From positions 496,001 to 560,000 of the forward strand of contig NOWV01000032.1 in NCBI GenBank assembly GCA_003344405.1: a stretch of DNA of 64,000 nucleotides, in the 5' to 3' direction. The DNA is from Trichoplax sp. H2 (lineage: Eukaryota; Placozoa; Uniplacotomia; Trichoplacea). Positions 41,322 to 53,790 of the stretch are shown here, in pieces. Positions within the stretch are counted from its first letter, which is position 1. Every line of letters starts with the position of its first letter. Below the pieces are notes generated by a model. It was not told the origin of the DNA, ran no database searches, and saw nothing but the letters and a program-made list of their open reading frames with translations. A program made the translations under genes and the position numbers.

Positions 41322-41600
41322 AACCGATGGGATCGACTAGTAAGACTGTATTTCGACACAGTAGTAGCAGAAGCTTGAAGGGAAATTCTCTTAAATTTAT
41401 ACTGTATGGTGCAGTATATAACTGAAGCTGCATAGCTGTAAGTTGGAGTCGGATTTAGGGGACTAAATTTACTTCGGATTCGGAGTGGATAAGAAGGAAG
41501 TTGCAAAACACTGTTGTATAGTGTATAACTCCTCTACTTTACGTCCACACGAAACAGCAAAGATATAAAAATACAAAATACGGTAAATATTACAAGAGTA

Positions 41601-41850
41601 AAAGAGGCCCGGTCAATGACCGGGTGTTGAGCGTTATTAGTTGCGTAAAAATGTTTCGCAGAGTGCGAGACTGTAAGCGAGCTGTTGGCGTTTCCGCTAA
41701 GTAACGGGCAGATTAGCGTTCACGATGTTGTTTTAATCCCCTATCTCCTGGAGTTTCGGCTGAACGACAGACAGTGAGCTTTGCGTTCGCGAAGTAATCG
41801 TATTCTTTTCTGACCACGCGTTTCCGTATTCTCCGACTTGATAGATGGAT
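41601..41850. ncRNA. GC- and CpG-rich block with perfect hairpin; candidate ncRNA or promoter
   Basis: About 250 bp stand out from the AT-rich surroundings by high GC and many CpG. They contain a perfect inverted repeat, CCCGGTCA-A-TGACCGGG (41608-41624), and further short stems (GAGTGCGAGACTGTAAGCG). Reading frames on both strands are interrupted. No tRNA, U6 or RNase P signature was recognised. It may be a structured RNA gene or a CpG-rich promoter core between the two divergent genes. Confidence 0.3.
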
Positions 41851-41920
41851 ACAATAATTAATTAATTAATTGATGATATATTAGATTTAGGCTCTACTAG
41901 TGAAGACCGTAAATAATGAC

Positions 41921-42452
41921 GTACTGTATGCACGGTTACAGTACAGTACAGTACCCGTGAACTGGACACATACTGTACAGTACAGTATAGCGTAAGGATA
42001 TGTACATTGTACAGTACACCCAGTCATTTCCTATGTGACATATCCAACAATGTAGCTGAAATAGCTCTACAGTATACCTTCATTATATATATATACAGTA
42101 TAACACTTGTCCAGACAAATTGGCCAAGTTTTAAGGAAATAAAACTACAGTACTAACTGCACAGTAAGTAAAATTGAAATCGTGATTGCGTCACGTCGGA
42201 AAAGCACAAAATAAACGGTTGTGAATGTACAGTACAGTACAGTAAATCAAAGCGGTCTTTGTACTGTACATTGTATACAGTATACTGTACTGTACAATGT
42301 ACTGTAGGCCGGGCCACGGTAATACAGTACAGTACTGTAAGGTTAAATACTGAACTGTACTGTACAGTACACCACTACAGCACAGTATAGTACAGCAATA
42401 ATATACAGTACTGTATAATTAATTAAACAAATTTACTGTGCTGTACAGTACA
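41921..42452. repeat. GTAC palindrome array 7b (netrin-like/RALGPS gap)
   Basis: The densest array of this gap, with more than ten runs of GTACAGTAC/GTACTGTAC, ending about 320 bp before the RALGPS start codon. Confidence 0.9.
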
Positions 42453-42770
42453 ATATCTGCCATTTTCAAACATGAATGAATAATAATAATTACTACAGAA
42501 CTAATGTTAGATCGATTTATCAAAATTGCCTTGGTATTTTCCTTGCTGCGGTATACTGTATCTCTCTTGATAGATGTTTAGCTCAATAAATTACAGTAAT
42601 TGATATTCTACAATATCGTAAGAACACCTATACTTGCAGTTCTATGTCCGATAGTATTATTCTTGTTGTACTTTAGTTATACTTTAGTTAAGTGCTAGTG
42701 TTTCCGACAATCGAAATTTGTAATGTAACGAGTTTGCAATGCCTTTGTAAACTTCTTTACTCCTCTTAAA

Positions 42771-45700
42771 ATGGCACGAAAACTCCGATACAAGCAATCT
42801 TTACCATTTGTTCTTCAAGATAGAAAGGTAGAAGACAATCCTTCGGAGCTTGACAACAGCGTACGTAATTACTTAAATCATTTAAGTAATTTCGACTCTA
42901 CCGTATGTATGTAGCATCAAAATAATGACTCGTATATTGGCATATATAGTTTTTGCATAGGAAAGATTGATTTACCGTTAATGAATATTTTACATAATAC
43001 TTGTAAATTCAAGCTTGATGTAAAATAATACATTAATCAATTATAATTTGGTGTATAACTTCCAGTATCATACTACTAGTAGTATTTTAGGTACATACTG
43101 TACAAAGCTTTAATATGTACGGTATATACAAATATCTCGAAAGCGGATAGCATTCTATGGAATGCTTCACTACTTAAGAGTATAAATGACTAAAAGCCAG
43201 TAAGGTTGCGTTCGGTCAAGAATGCAATAAACAGTATCTTTAGAATACTGACCTACCTTAGATATAGTATCAATTTATGTACAGTATGCTAAACTTTAAG
43301 TAAATGTAAATATAAACTTCGTAGGACAGTACAGTATAGCAAAATTGCAAATTTTACGGTCTCTAAAGCCATATAAGGGTACCGCACGTTATCCATTCAT
43401 TTAGATTATTCACAAATCTGCAAGTACAACACAAAAATATTAACGAAGGATACTACAATAGACAAGTGATTTCATATATTATCATGTCATGGTCTAACAT
43501 ACGCTGCTGTATCTTTTATATTCTCTCACTTCTTCTACAGCTATAGTACATCTTCACATAGTATTTTAAAAATTTTGTGTTTAGGAGTACACACGTAACA
43601 TTATATTAAATATAACGATAAATGTCTATTAATTTCTAGCTCTTGAAAAGCAAATATGATGGAATAGCATACGATTCAGTCGTTTTCGATATCCTCATGG
43701 AATCGCCCGAAAGACTTGCGGTATATTCGATCGTTGGCTAGATTAAATGTTTAAAAAAATAAAGCGTGCACGCTTGTACTTTATTGCGAAATGTGCATAT
43801 TCTTGATCTACATTCTGTACAAATAAGTTGCACATTCGTGTTACAGTATCTGGTGCACACTCTTATCTAATCCGATTTTCTCAGTAAATGAATATTTGTT
43901 GGAATTTGTCATTGTACTTATGAAATACGTACGGTGTATATACGTATGACTTACAGGCACAAATAACTTTACTCGATATTGGGACATTTAAACTAATTCT
44001 GCCAGAAGTAAGTAAATGCTCGGGTGCAATATTTTGCCGTTATACATCGTTTTATTTCTATATTATACGTAACAGATTCAGCCCAGATATATAACTTCAT
44101 GCCGATACTAATTAATAATTAATGAAAATGTGTGTGACCAGGAATTGCTAGGTTGTGCATGGACGAAAAGAGATAAGAAACTATATGCTCCTCACGTTAC
44201 TGCCATGACGCAACGATTTAATTCGGTAATTTCAACATTGAGAAAATTTTCTCAGATTTGATGGGATGTTAAATCTTTTTACTCCTCACGGATCATTCTG
44301 GATTGCCATCTTTTAAACAAATACTTGGCGACTTCATCGTAAGATATCTCGAAGATTGCTCACCTGATGATTTATTTCATTCTAGACATGCTTTTGGGTT
44401 CAAAACGAAATTCTTAGCAAGAAGAAAGCCAGGATTCGAGCTGAAGTTATCTGCTGGTTTACCAAACTTGCTAAGGTTTATATACATAAATACGATCCGT
44501 AGTGCTGTGTCCATATTCTGAAATAGTGTATACTGCAGTACAAGATGTTACTTTCCTAGAATTTAATACTATTATTTACAGTAATGGCATTGTCAGTAAT
44601 TTTAATATTTAATTAATTATATACGTTATCACAGAAACTCTTTGAATTAAATAATTTGCACGCATTAAAAGCAGTAGTTTCCGGATTGCAAAGCGCTCCT
44701 ATCTATCGACTGCATAGGACATGGACGGTACAATATATAGCACATATTGTGGATTGATTGTGATTGTTCGATAAAAGAAATCTGACTATAATACATATAT
44801 GTACATATATATTAGTTTATAACAAGGAAAGATAGAAGTGCTCTAGACAAACTGCTGGAATTATTAGCTGAACATCGGAATAAGTAAAGTCATTTTATTA
44901 CTCGTATTATGCTATAGTTTATACTGTACATAAGAATTTATGAGTACTGATTAAAGCTTTATATGTATTTATAGTGAAAAATTGCGAGAATACATGAAAA
45001 ATCTTCGAAACCCGGCGATTCCGTATCTTGGTGATACACATATTCTTATATACTGTATTGAGTATCTTACTGCTCAGTTTATAAATTGTACTGTATTATA
45101 CAGTATATATTTATGCATGAATATGAGTACTATTAGATTTGATACTGATACAATATAATCAATTTGCTCTTCAGTATACTGCAGATCAAGCTGTTACTAG
45201 CGCTTCATAGTATATAACCAAACCATAACGTGCACTTGATGAACTGAAATTTAATCTTATCAATTTGAACCATAGGGTTGTATTTAACTGATCTGATGTT
45301 TATTTACGCTGCATACAACAAACCTGCTAACGAGCTGGGAGAATCGGACAAGATATCCACGAAGGTTGGTTTTCATATAGTCGGATTGGTTGAGTCTTCG
45401 TGTAGTAGTAGCTCTGAAATTGCAAGATTGCTATGTATATTCTTTCACAAACGGTTTTAATCGATGTTATACCTAGATAAATAATATCATTAGGATCATC
45501 GCTTCATACCAAGATTCTAATTATGGTTCGTATATACATGTAAACTACAAAATAAGTACTTCTGCGTAACGCCTGTTAAGATTTGTATATGCAGATCTTA
45601 TTTAAATTGACTATTTTAAGTATACGATTTTCGCGGTTTTTATTTAGATACCATAGAAACCGTACCATACATACAAGAATACTTGAAGTCGTTTAAATAC

Positions 45701-47585
45701 ATAGAAGAACTTCAGAACTTCTTGGAAGCGGAATACTACAGGTACTGTACTGTACACATTCTAGTATATCATACGATCGATGCGGTATATTGCAGCGATG
45801 TGATCTCTATAAATACACGATAGATTGCTCTTTACTCTTGTTTCTCATCATTGCATGTCACGGATAGCATAAGTTTATTGTACTGTATCTGCACTCCCTC
45901 CCTCCCCCCCTGTTAACACAACATTAAAAACGTTCAATGATAGTATACGCAGGTACATATATAATGATCGTATTTTAAGATCTGATTAGTAAATTTGTAT
46001 GTATGTAGAATATTAATAATCATTAGAATCGTTTACTAGGTAATAACAAAAATTATCGTATGCGTTCTATGATGTATACTTTACTTTATTAAAACTGCTA
46101 ATGCATATCTTTTACGAAATTTATATTGTGAACATCAAGTCTTCACAGTATATAGGTTACATTTCCGTATGATATATCAGTTTTATTTATTACCAGGAAA
46201 TCTTTAGATCTTGAACCCGAACAGATCGAATCAGTCTCTGGCATCAATTGTGAAGGTTCGTCTCTGGTTAATTATATCAGCTGGTTTACGGTCGTGTAAA
46301 AAGCGCGATCTTTCTTATAGTTTCCTTAAAATTTAATTTAACTCAACAGCATCCCACCCTGGTCTCCAGGAAAATAAATTAGACTCAGAAGAGATGCGTG
46401 AAAAGGATACGACAATGTTAGAATATGTCTTTTTCTGTGAACACTAGCATGTACTGTATCTAAGAATAGTATGGAAACAGATGCATAGAAACTATTCAGA
46501 ATGAACAGCTGCATACAGTAAACAGTACACTATACTAATTTATGCAATCCTATTTAACAAATTGAATAGAACTGCAAATCTCAAACATCCGCTTGACGAT
46601 AGTATCCTTGCGGATCATAAACCCATAATCGGTATGAGTTTATATCCTAAAGACTTTATCAACTATAATGATATACTGTAGAGCTAGCTATATTGGCACA
46701 AAATACTATAGTTTTAATTAAAACTTTCTCGTTTCGGAAATACAGATAGCGACAAGAGTATTAACTCTATACTGGCTGATAAATTGTCCTATACTAGGTA
46801 AATTTGTTATTAATCGCATTCTCTACTAGATGGTAGTGGTTTTTATTTTAATTGTTGATAGCATATAAATTTACTTATTTAAAGTCTCCATTCGGCTTGT
46901 GATGCGCAAATTGTTTCTCCTTGGATGAATTTTTCAATGCAAGGCTGTTTACGGAAAATGACGTATCTTAAGCGTGGACAAAAGCTGCGAGTACGTTCTG
47001 TTAATAATTAGATTACCTTGAATTTATTTCTGTTCGTGTGTTGATACCGTAAGTAATAAATATAATGAATAGGTTACCCGCTGGAAAACTTATTGGGTTG
47101 CTCTTCTGTGGACAAAACTTTATTTTTATGAACGCAAATTTAATCGTTCAGGCAATGAGCGATCAGCTGTAAGTTAAATTTTGTGTAAAGAATTTTTACA
47201 ATCTCCCATGTTTTAAAGAATTTTTATCTTTTGATATTTATACGAAGTTTAAAAGTGAGTTTTGCAAGTGTTATGACATATCTGGGTGGCTAATGGTACT
47301 AGGCGATTATCATAGTCCACACATGATATATTTATGTAATATTGAAGAAGGTACTTACGAAATTACGAAATACTGTTAACGAGTTTTCACTGAAATAGTA
47401 TTCTTCTCTTCAGAGCTACATAGGCCTACAGATTTACAGTCTATTGAATGCTTCTACCATTAATAGGTAATAAATATAAGTTAGATGCGAAAACGGCTGA
47501 AAATTCTTCTATATGGCTTAGATTTTTGCTTGACGCTTCTACTAAGCAAAATTTTAAGAACGTGCAGGTACAGCTAAACGATTAA
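42771..47585 (+). CDS. RALGPS: Ral guanine-nucleotide exchange factor with PH domain
   Basis: Orthologue of RALGPS1/2: a CDC25-type RasGEF domain that loads GTP on Ral, and a C-terminal PH domain that binds membranes. Exons: 42771-42860, 43640-43720, 43957-44007, 44142-44225, 44386-44475, 44635-44727, 44816-44883, 44975-45030, 45276-45364, 45477-45525, 45648-45741, 46197-46255, 46350-(end unclear, about 46420), 46570-46631, 46746-46797, 46885-46990, 47073-47168, 47248-47350, 47467-47585. GEF signatures are [67 protein letters not shown] and [47 protein letters not shown] and [11 protein letters not shown]. The linker lacks an obvious PxxP cluster. Phases fit except between 46420 and 46570, where an exon or boundary is unresolved. 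The last two exons recur at 48045-48147 and 48257-48375 beyond a gap. Confidence 0.95.
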
Positions 47586-47982
47586 AAAAAATACGTTAGG
47601 AATTTTGAATTTGGAGATTTAAGAAGATATTTTGTTACAAAATAAAACACGGATAACTGCTTCAATTTTACTGAAAATCTTTCCTATAAATAGCTAGTGT
47701 GTCAAATTTATTACTAGGGACTATACAGATAATTCCAAATAATAATCATAAGAGTTATCCTACTTATTTTAGTGCTATCGATAAAAGGGTTGTATTTATA
47801 GTCACGTTACCGTAGACTTCGATAGTTAATGGTCTATATTGCCTTCCTAGTTTACCTTTTTATTTTGACAGTAATTCAGTATCGAACGAATTACTGTTAG
47901 ACTAATAAGAAAGTTTTCGTTACGTAATGTGTACCTGTAAATAATTATAAATGATTGTATTTTCGCGCGCTATAGCTCATCA
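47206..47982. repeat. Left copy of duplicated block 1 (RALGPS 3' end)
   Basis: 777 bp nearly identical to 48003-48881 across a 20-N gap. It carries the last two RALGPS exons and 3' flank. Differences are single substitutions, a TTTCACTG-sized indel near 47385 and a roughly 100-bp indel near 47825. Confidence 0.9.
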
Positions 47983-48002
47983 NNNNNNNNNNNNNNNNNN
48001 NN
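47983..48002. other. Assembly gap (20 N)
   Basis: Run of 20 N directly between two near-identical blocks. Confidence 1.
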
Positions 48003-48881
48003 CCATGTTTTAAAGAATTTTTATCTTTTGATATTTATACGAAGTTTAAAAGTGAGTTTTGCAAGTGTTATGACATATCTGGGTGGCTAATGGTACTAGG
48101 CGATTATCATAGTCCACACATGATATATTTATGTAATATTGAAGAAGGTACTTACGAAATTACGAAATACTATTAACGAGTGAAATAGTATTCTTCTCTT
48201 CAGAGCTACATAGGCCTACAGATTTACAGTCTATTGAATACTTCTACCATTAATAGGTAATAAATATAAGTTAGATGCGAAAACGGCTGAAAATTCTTCT
48301 ATATGGCTTAGATTTTTGCTTGACGCTTCTACTAAGCAAAATTTTAAGAACGTGCAGGTACAGCTAAACGATTAAAAAAAATACGTTAGGAATTTTGAAT
48401 TTGGAGATTTAAGAAGATATTTTGTTACAAAATAAAACACGGATAACTGCTTCAATTTTACTGAAAATCTTTCCTATAAATAGCTAGTGTGTCAAATTTA
48501 TTACTAGGACTATACAGATAATTCCAAATAATAATCATAAGAGTTATCCTACTTATTTTAGTGCTATCGATAAAAGGGTTGTATTTATAGTCACGTTACC
48601 GTAGACTTCGATAGTCGAAAATTCCATTTCCAACGTTTTAAAACTGTATTTACAAATTCTAGGCCATTTTGGTTTAAAAAAATGATTAAATACCTATAAT
48701 TTGTTCCTTTTTACTTTCTATCGTTAATCGTCTATATTGCCTTCCTAGTTTACCTTTTTATTTTGACAGTAATTCAGTATCGAACGAATTACGGTTAGAC
48801 TAATAAAAAAGTTTTCGTTACGTAATGTGTACCTGTAAATAATTATAAATGATTGTATTTTCGCGCGCTATAGCTCATCAA
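48003..48881. repeat. Right copy of duplicated block 1
   Basis: Second copy of the RALGPS 3' end, including intact copies of the last two exons (48045-48147 and 48257-48375, same lengths as the originals). It has about 105 extra bases at 48617-48725 relative to the left copy. It is best explained as the other haplotype left uncollapsed by the assembler, not as a second gene. Confidence 0.85.
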
Positions 48882-49086
48882 AAAATTTCTTTTTTTCATA
48901 TGCAGTATGGTAATGTAAACGGTTATTATTTTACTGAAATCTGTTTTATTTGATGTCCAGTTTTCTGGTAATAGCCAAACTCCTTTTCGAAATTTGAGAT
49001 TGAGTTATTTAGTTTATACGCAATCAAGTCACTTACGTTAACTCTTACCTTAACTCTAGTTAAGGTAAATGATTTGATTAGAGTAG

Positions 49087-49687
49087 ATTTTCAGGTTGCC
49101 AGAGTAAATATTTACAATTTGCAAATCACTTTGATTTAAAGATTCACGGCAATAAAAGTGCTAAGCTAACCTTCTCTTTCCAGGGACCTAGCAATTTGAT
49201 GTCGTTCGAATGATCCCTTGTGCCAGCTGCCATCGGAGTGGAAAAATAGTGTCTTCTATAAATTCGATCGAGTCTTACACTGAGACATTTCAAAGTAATG
49301 TTACAATTCAATATAAAATTTTTAAATGATTCACGGATGAAAAGTTTACCTAATCGTTCCTTTAGTGTATGTAAAATTTTTGAGCGATTCACGGATGAAA
49401 AGTTTGTCTAATCGTTCCTTTAGCGTACAATACATATTCATTTTCTTACGGTTACGTAAGTACCTGCCGCAATATTACCATAAGTGCTTGATCAACGAGG
49501 TCGTGTAATAAAACTTGCGTAATCAATATATATGTATATATATATATATAGCATATACCAATAATCGAAATTTTTCTTTGAACTACCGATATGTATACTG
49601 TAGAAGACTTGAAATCGCTGGGATTAATATTTATTTGTATTTATTTTATGGACTAGTGTCCGTTTATATTTCCAGAGTAATTGTACT
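49087..49687. repeat. Left copy of duplicated block 2
   Basis: Matches 49708-50238 across the second N gap. It contains an internal tandem duplication of about 60 bp (GATTCACGGATGAAAAGTTT units at 49328 and 49387) that the right copy has only once. Confidence 0.9.
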
Positions 49688-49707
49688 NNNNNNNNNNNNN
49701 NNNNNNN
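49688..49707. other. Assembly gap (20 N)
   Basis: Second run of 20 N, again between near-duplicate flanks. Confidence 1.
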
Positions 49708-50238
49708 ATTTTCAGGTTGCCAGAGTAAATATTTACAATTTTCAAATCACTTTGATTTAAAGATTCACGGCAATAAAAGTGCTAAGCTAACCTTCTCTTT
49801 CCAGGGACCTAGCAATTTGATGTCGTTCGAATGATCCCTTGTGCCAGCTGCCATCGGAGTGGAAAAATAGTGTCTTCTTTAAATTAAATTCGATCGAGTC
49901 TTTTACACTGAGACATTTTAAAATTTTTGAGCGATTCACGGATGAAAAGTTTGTCTAATCGTTCCTTTTAGCATACAATACATATTCATTTTCTTACGTT
50001 ACGTAAGTACCTGCCGCAATATTACCATAAGTGCTTGATCAACGAGGTCGTGTAATAAAACTTGCGCAATCAATATATATGTATGTATATATGTATATAT
50101 AGCATATACCAATAATCGAAATTTTTCTTTGACCTACCGATATGTATACTGTAGAAGACTTGAAATTGCTGGGATTAATATTTATTTGTATTTATTTTCT
50201 GGATTAGTGTCCGTTTATATTTCCAGAGTAATTGTACT
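49708..50238. repeat. Right copy of duplicated block 2
   Basis: Near-identical to 49087-49687 with substitutions, an AT-microsatellite length change near 50070-50100 and loss of one tandem unit. Noncoding. Confidence 0.9.
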
Positions 50239-53200
50239 TCGTTGTCTTTGCAATATTCAAAACGTTGCGATGGAAACGAAGTTATTATTATTAATAAAAT
50301 TGATCTTTAAAAGTTTAGAGATTCGTACATTTTTAGAAATGAACTAAAACTTAGATTTTAGCTCTTGATAATAATAATTTATATAAAAATTTTCATGAAA
50401 TACTTGCTGTGTGACTTTAATATTTCAAATCTGCTCAAGTTCAGCAATTAAATCATAAATCGGTGTATTTATTTTTATCTGTAATGAACATGCTTTACTT
50501 CTGTTGGGTAGTTCAAACAACTCGACAGCGGATACAGTCTTTTTTAATTTTATATTGCTGTAAAACTACTTTAAAAAATAATAAAATTGAGTTCTTTAAC
50601 TAACTCTATAACACCAACTACTATTAATTACTACATCTAATCTGACGAACACTTCTATCAGTCGTGATTCTTAATCATAAAACGAAGATTAGAGTCTCTA
50701 ATTTCGATTTAACACGTAAAATGAACGTTGAGAAGTTTACAGTATATTGTTAAAATTTAAAGAAAAATTTACATACTGTCATATATAAACATTACGAGCT
50801 AATTTCTCAAGGTTGTGATGCTCTGTCTAAGAAGAATTTAAGGTAAATTTAAAGGTATACTTCTAAATATTTCTCGTATATTTAAGATGCCCCCCGATGA
50901 ACAGTATTATACCACACGCTCTTTAATTTCGGTCTATATAGGAAGATCAAAATTTAAAAATGATTATCATTAATAAGAAACTAGGCCCAAACTAAACAAA
51001 ATTGTAATAAAACTGTTGAAGAAATTAAAACAAAGAATTTTAAAATAATTTATACCAAGACAGTTTAATTATTGAAGTGCGTTGCGTGCTTACATATATT
51101 TTTCGTAACCTTTGCAGCTGCAATAACCATGATAGCATTCTAACCTTATTTTATAATTAATTAGACTGTTCTTAATAGAAATTTTTATAGCAAACGATTA
51201 GTGCTCTAAGTCGATAGTTATTATTGATCACTCTATTGCATCTGCTTATCCGTACATTAAAGTAGAATCAGCAAATAATCTAGCTAAAGTATAGACTAGC
51301 AAATATGAATTACGTATTTAAATTCTTACTTTCTTTTACTTTACTAATCTGGTTATCTCCATCTAATAGAAAATCTTGAGCGAAAGTTATATAACGCTAC
51401 TATTTCTATGTGCTACTGAATTAAGTATTCCTTATAGAACTCTAAAATAAAAGCTACATAAATCTTACCACGATGTCAAGTTATGTTATTTTTTATCACT
51501 TTTCTCATTAAGCATGAATATACTTAATTTTACTGTTACTAGATTAATTACATTTACAATTTCTATATTTGCTCTTGCGATTTCTTGTAAAAATAGCTGT
51601 TAAATTATGGTTTTATCTTTATTTAACAATAATTAATGAAATATAAACTTTATGATGGACATGTACATATATTTGATAACAGTGGAAAGCTAAGAATTCT
51701 TACAACTATTGTCAAGTTTCAAGTATATTTTATTACCTTCCTTGATACCATTAATAAAAATTGAAATACTCTCCAATTGAGCATTCTATTGCTTGATTTT
51801 AATTGCAATAATGCACTGCAAATCTCGCAAGAAAACTAAATTAAATTTACAGAGATGAAAGCTTGAATTGGTTTCGGGCTTTAAAATCAGTTAAGCTATA
51901 AATAGGACTAGCTTCATCGTTTCGAAAGCTTTTACAGGCTTTTAAAATTTACTGCATTAAAACTGATAAATCACAGAAAAATTTAAAAAAATATTGAATT
52001 GGTTATAGAGAGTATTACATTTATCCTTTTTTCTTGAATGATTGAAGGTCTATTGTTAAACTAGATTTGATTTATAATTCTACCTGATCTAAAGTGCATG
52101 TAGCTTACGTATTAGCAATTGCTAATTGAAACATTGAAACATTGAAAGTTAAATTAATCCTAATCAGGTATTGTTTTAACAAATAGTTATTATATTATTA
52201 CAGGATTACCAAAATTATCTTTTTCGATTTTATATCCGAAATTCTTATTTTACTATTCTACTCATTATTACGCTAGTTTAAATTTAGTAAATGGTGTTTC
52301 GACGAATCAGAAACTTCTTGGTCCTGAATAAGTTAAGAATCTGTCAAATTATCTTTTGTGTCAGACAATTAAGGCCGGATTACAGTGTTCCCTGATACTT
52401 TATATTTTCGTAATGGATGCCAAGGCCTTACATATTTTGAGTTAGCAGTAAATATTTTTTACATAAGGATGATTGCCAAAGGTCATTCAAGACACATAAT
52501 AATATACGCAAATTTATTAATCTGTTATTTAAAATACTTTTTAATGTTTAAAATTATACATGAGAATTTATTTTGTCTCCTCATTTACGGTATCAAAACG
52601 TACAATATCTATTTGTTTACGAAAAAATCCGTGTAAGCAAAAAATGAATTTGATTACTTTCTTATTACGATTACAATTATTGACCCAGTTCTATCCAAAT
52701 TCAGTAGGTACAGTGTTCACCTGATCTCTTACTCCCTCACTTTACTAGTCAGCAGCGGTGTCATATCTTAAACTTCTATATTAGTATGGCCGGTGCCACA
52801 ACAAATCATGGTTAATGCAGTGGTTTTAATAAACGTGTTATAATTTTTATTTCCATCTTATATATATATATGAGTTAGTATGCAAATAATGTGTACCATT
52901 CATTATTTATTAAACAATTGGCAGCTGTAACTTGTCGACACAACAAATATGTTAAGAATGTATATATGTCCCTAGACTGTAATAATTGAGGACAATTTAT
53001 CGCCGTACAATGTGATAGTGGTATAGGATGGAAACTTTATACTTCAATATAGATTTGATATCACGAGGGTGAATTTGCAGCGTTCACGTAAAATTACACG
53101 TAAAATTAATCTAATAGAGTGAATAAAGTATCTATTTTGCGATCCCAAGCTAGGATGTAATATATAATACAGCGTAAAATTAACTTATTGCGGTAAATTA

Positions 53201-53790
53201 TCCAGTTTGGTGTTGCAAACATTTTTATTGGTATAATTTTATTGTTCATAGTTACTTGAAATGATCGATAAAGTAAAATTTGTAGTCACAATTAAGCACA
53301 TGAAACGAAGTATAGTTTTTTTTCATTAATTCTTTGAGCTTTCGTAAGCTCTGTAATTCTCTGAATTGTTTTGAAAATTCTATCTTAACAAAACTTTAGA
53401 ATAGTACAAAAATTTAACATTTCGCAGTTCAATAATGCATACAATTAAAACTGACTAGAATGATCTACAGTTTCACATAGTACAAAACAGCCTTTAACAT
53501 CCTTATGGCAGTTCACATTTATTTACTATCGCATAAACCTAATATAATTAATTGGCATGTACAGGAAATTTAAGCGGACAGCTTTCAGTTAGAAACTCCG
53601 TATCAATGGTTTCCTGCTAGTCTTTGCTTGTTATATGTAATAGAAGGACTCTTTAAATAGCTTTGGTTAGAACCTTTACTGCTAGATTTTAATAGCGAGT
53701 CTAGAAGTTGTCCAATTCTCTTTAATCTAGATCCAAATTAATGAATATTAGCTTTCTTAGATTTTTTTTCTTTGCTGTAAAATTTAGTTC
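50239..53790. other. Gene-free tail-to-tail region RALGPS/TRPA
   Basis: 3.5 kb of very AT-rich sequence. No homologous coding, no GTAC array and no repeat copy recognised. An 83-codon plus-strand ORF at 52385-52636 is hydrophobic and unlike any family I know; I do not call it. Confidence 0.55.

Larger units (their letters stand above)
38806..42770. other. Netrin-like/RALGPS head-to-head gap
   Basis: About 4 kb, the longest divergent gap in the window. I searched the minus strand for laminin-N or LE1 coding and saw none. It contains GTAC copies near 40826-40842, the arrays listed separately, and a GC-rich block at 41601-41850. Confidence 0.6.

Noticed and set aside
44290-44345. RALGPS exon reading GSFWIA
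   Set aside because: It looked like the SFW motif of RasGEFs but is followed by an early stop with no donor. The exon 44386-44475 (CFWVQNEIL...) gives a better match and the right phase.
48045-48375. A second RALGPS gene or pseudogene after the gap
   Set aside because: Only the last two exons recur, at the same spacing, directly across an N gap; uncollapsed haplotype is the simpler reading.
52385-52636. 83-codon hydrophobic ORF
   Set aside because: AT-rich composition alone explains the Ile/Phe/Leu/Tyr content; no homology, no splice context.
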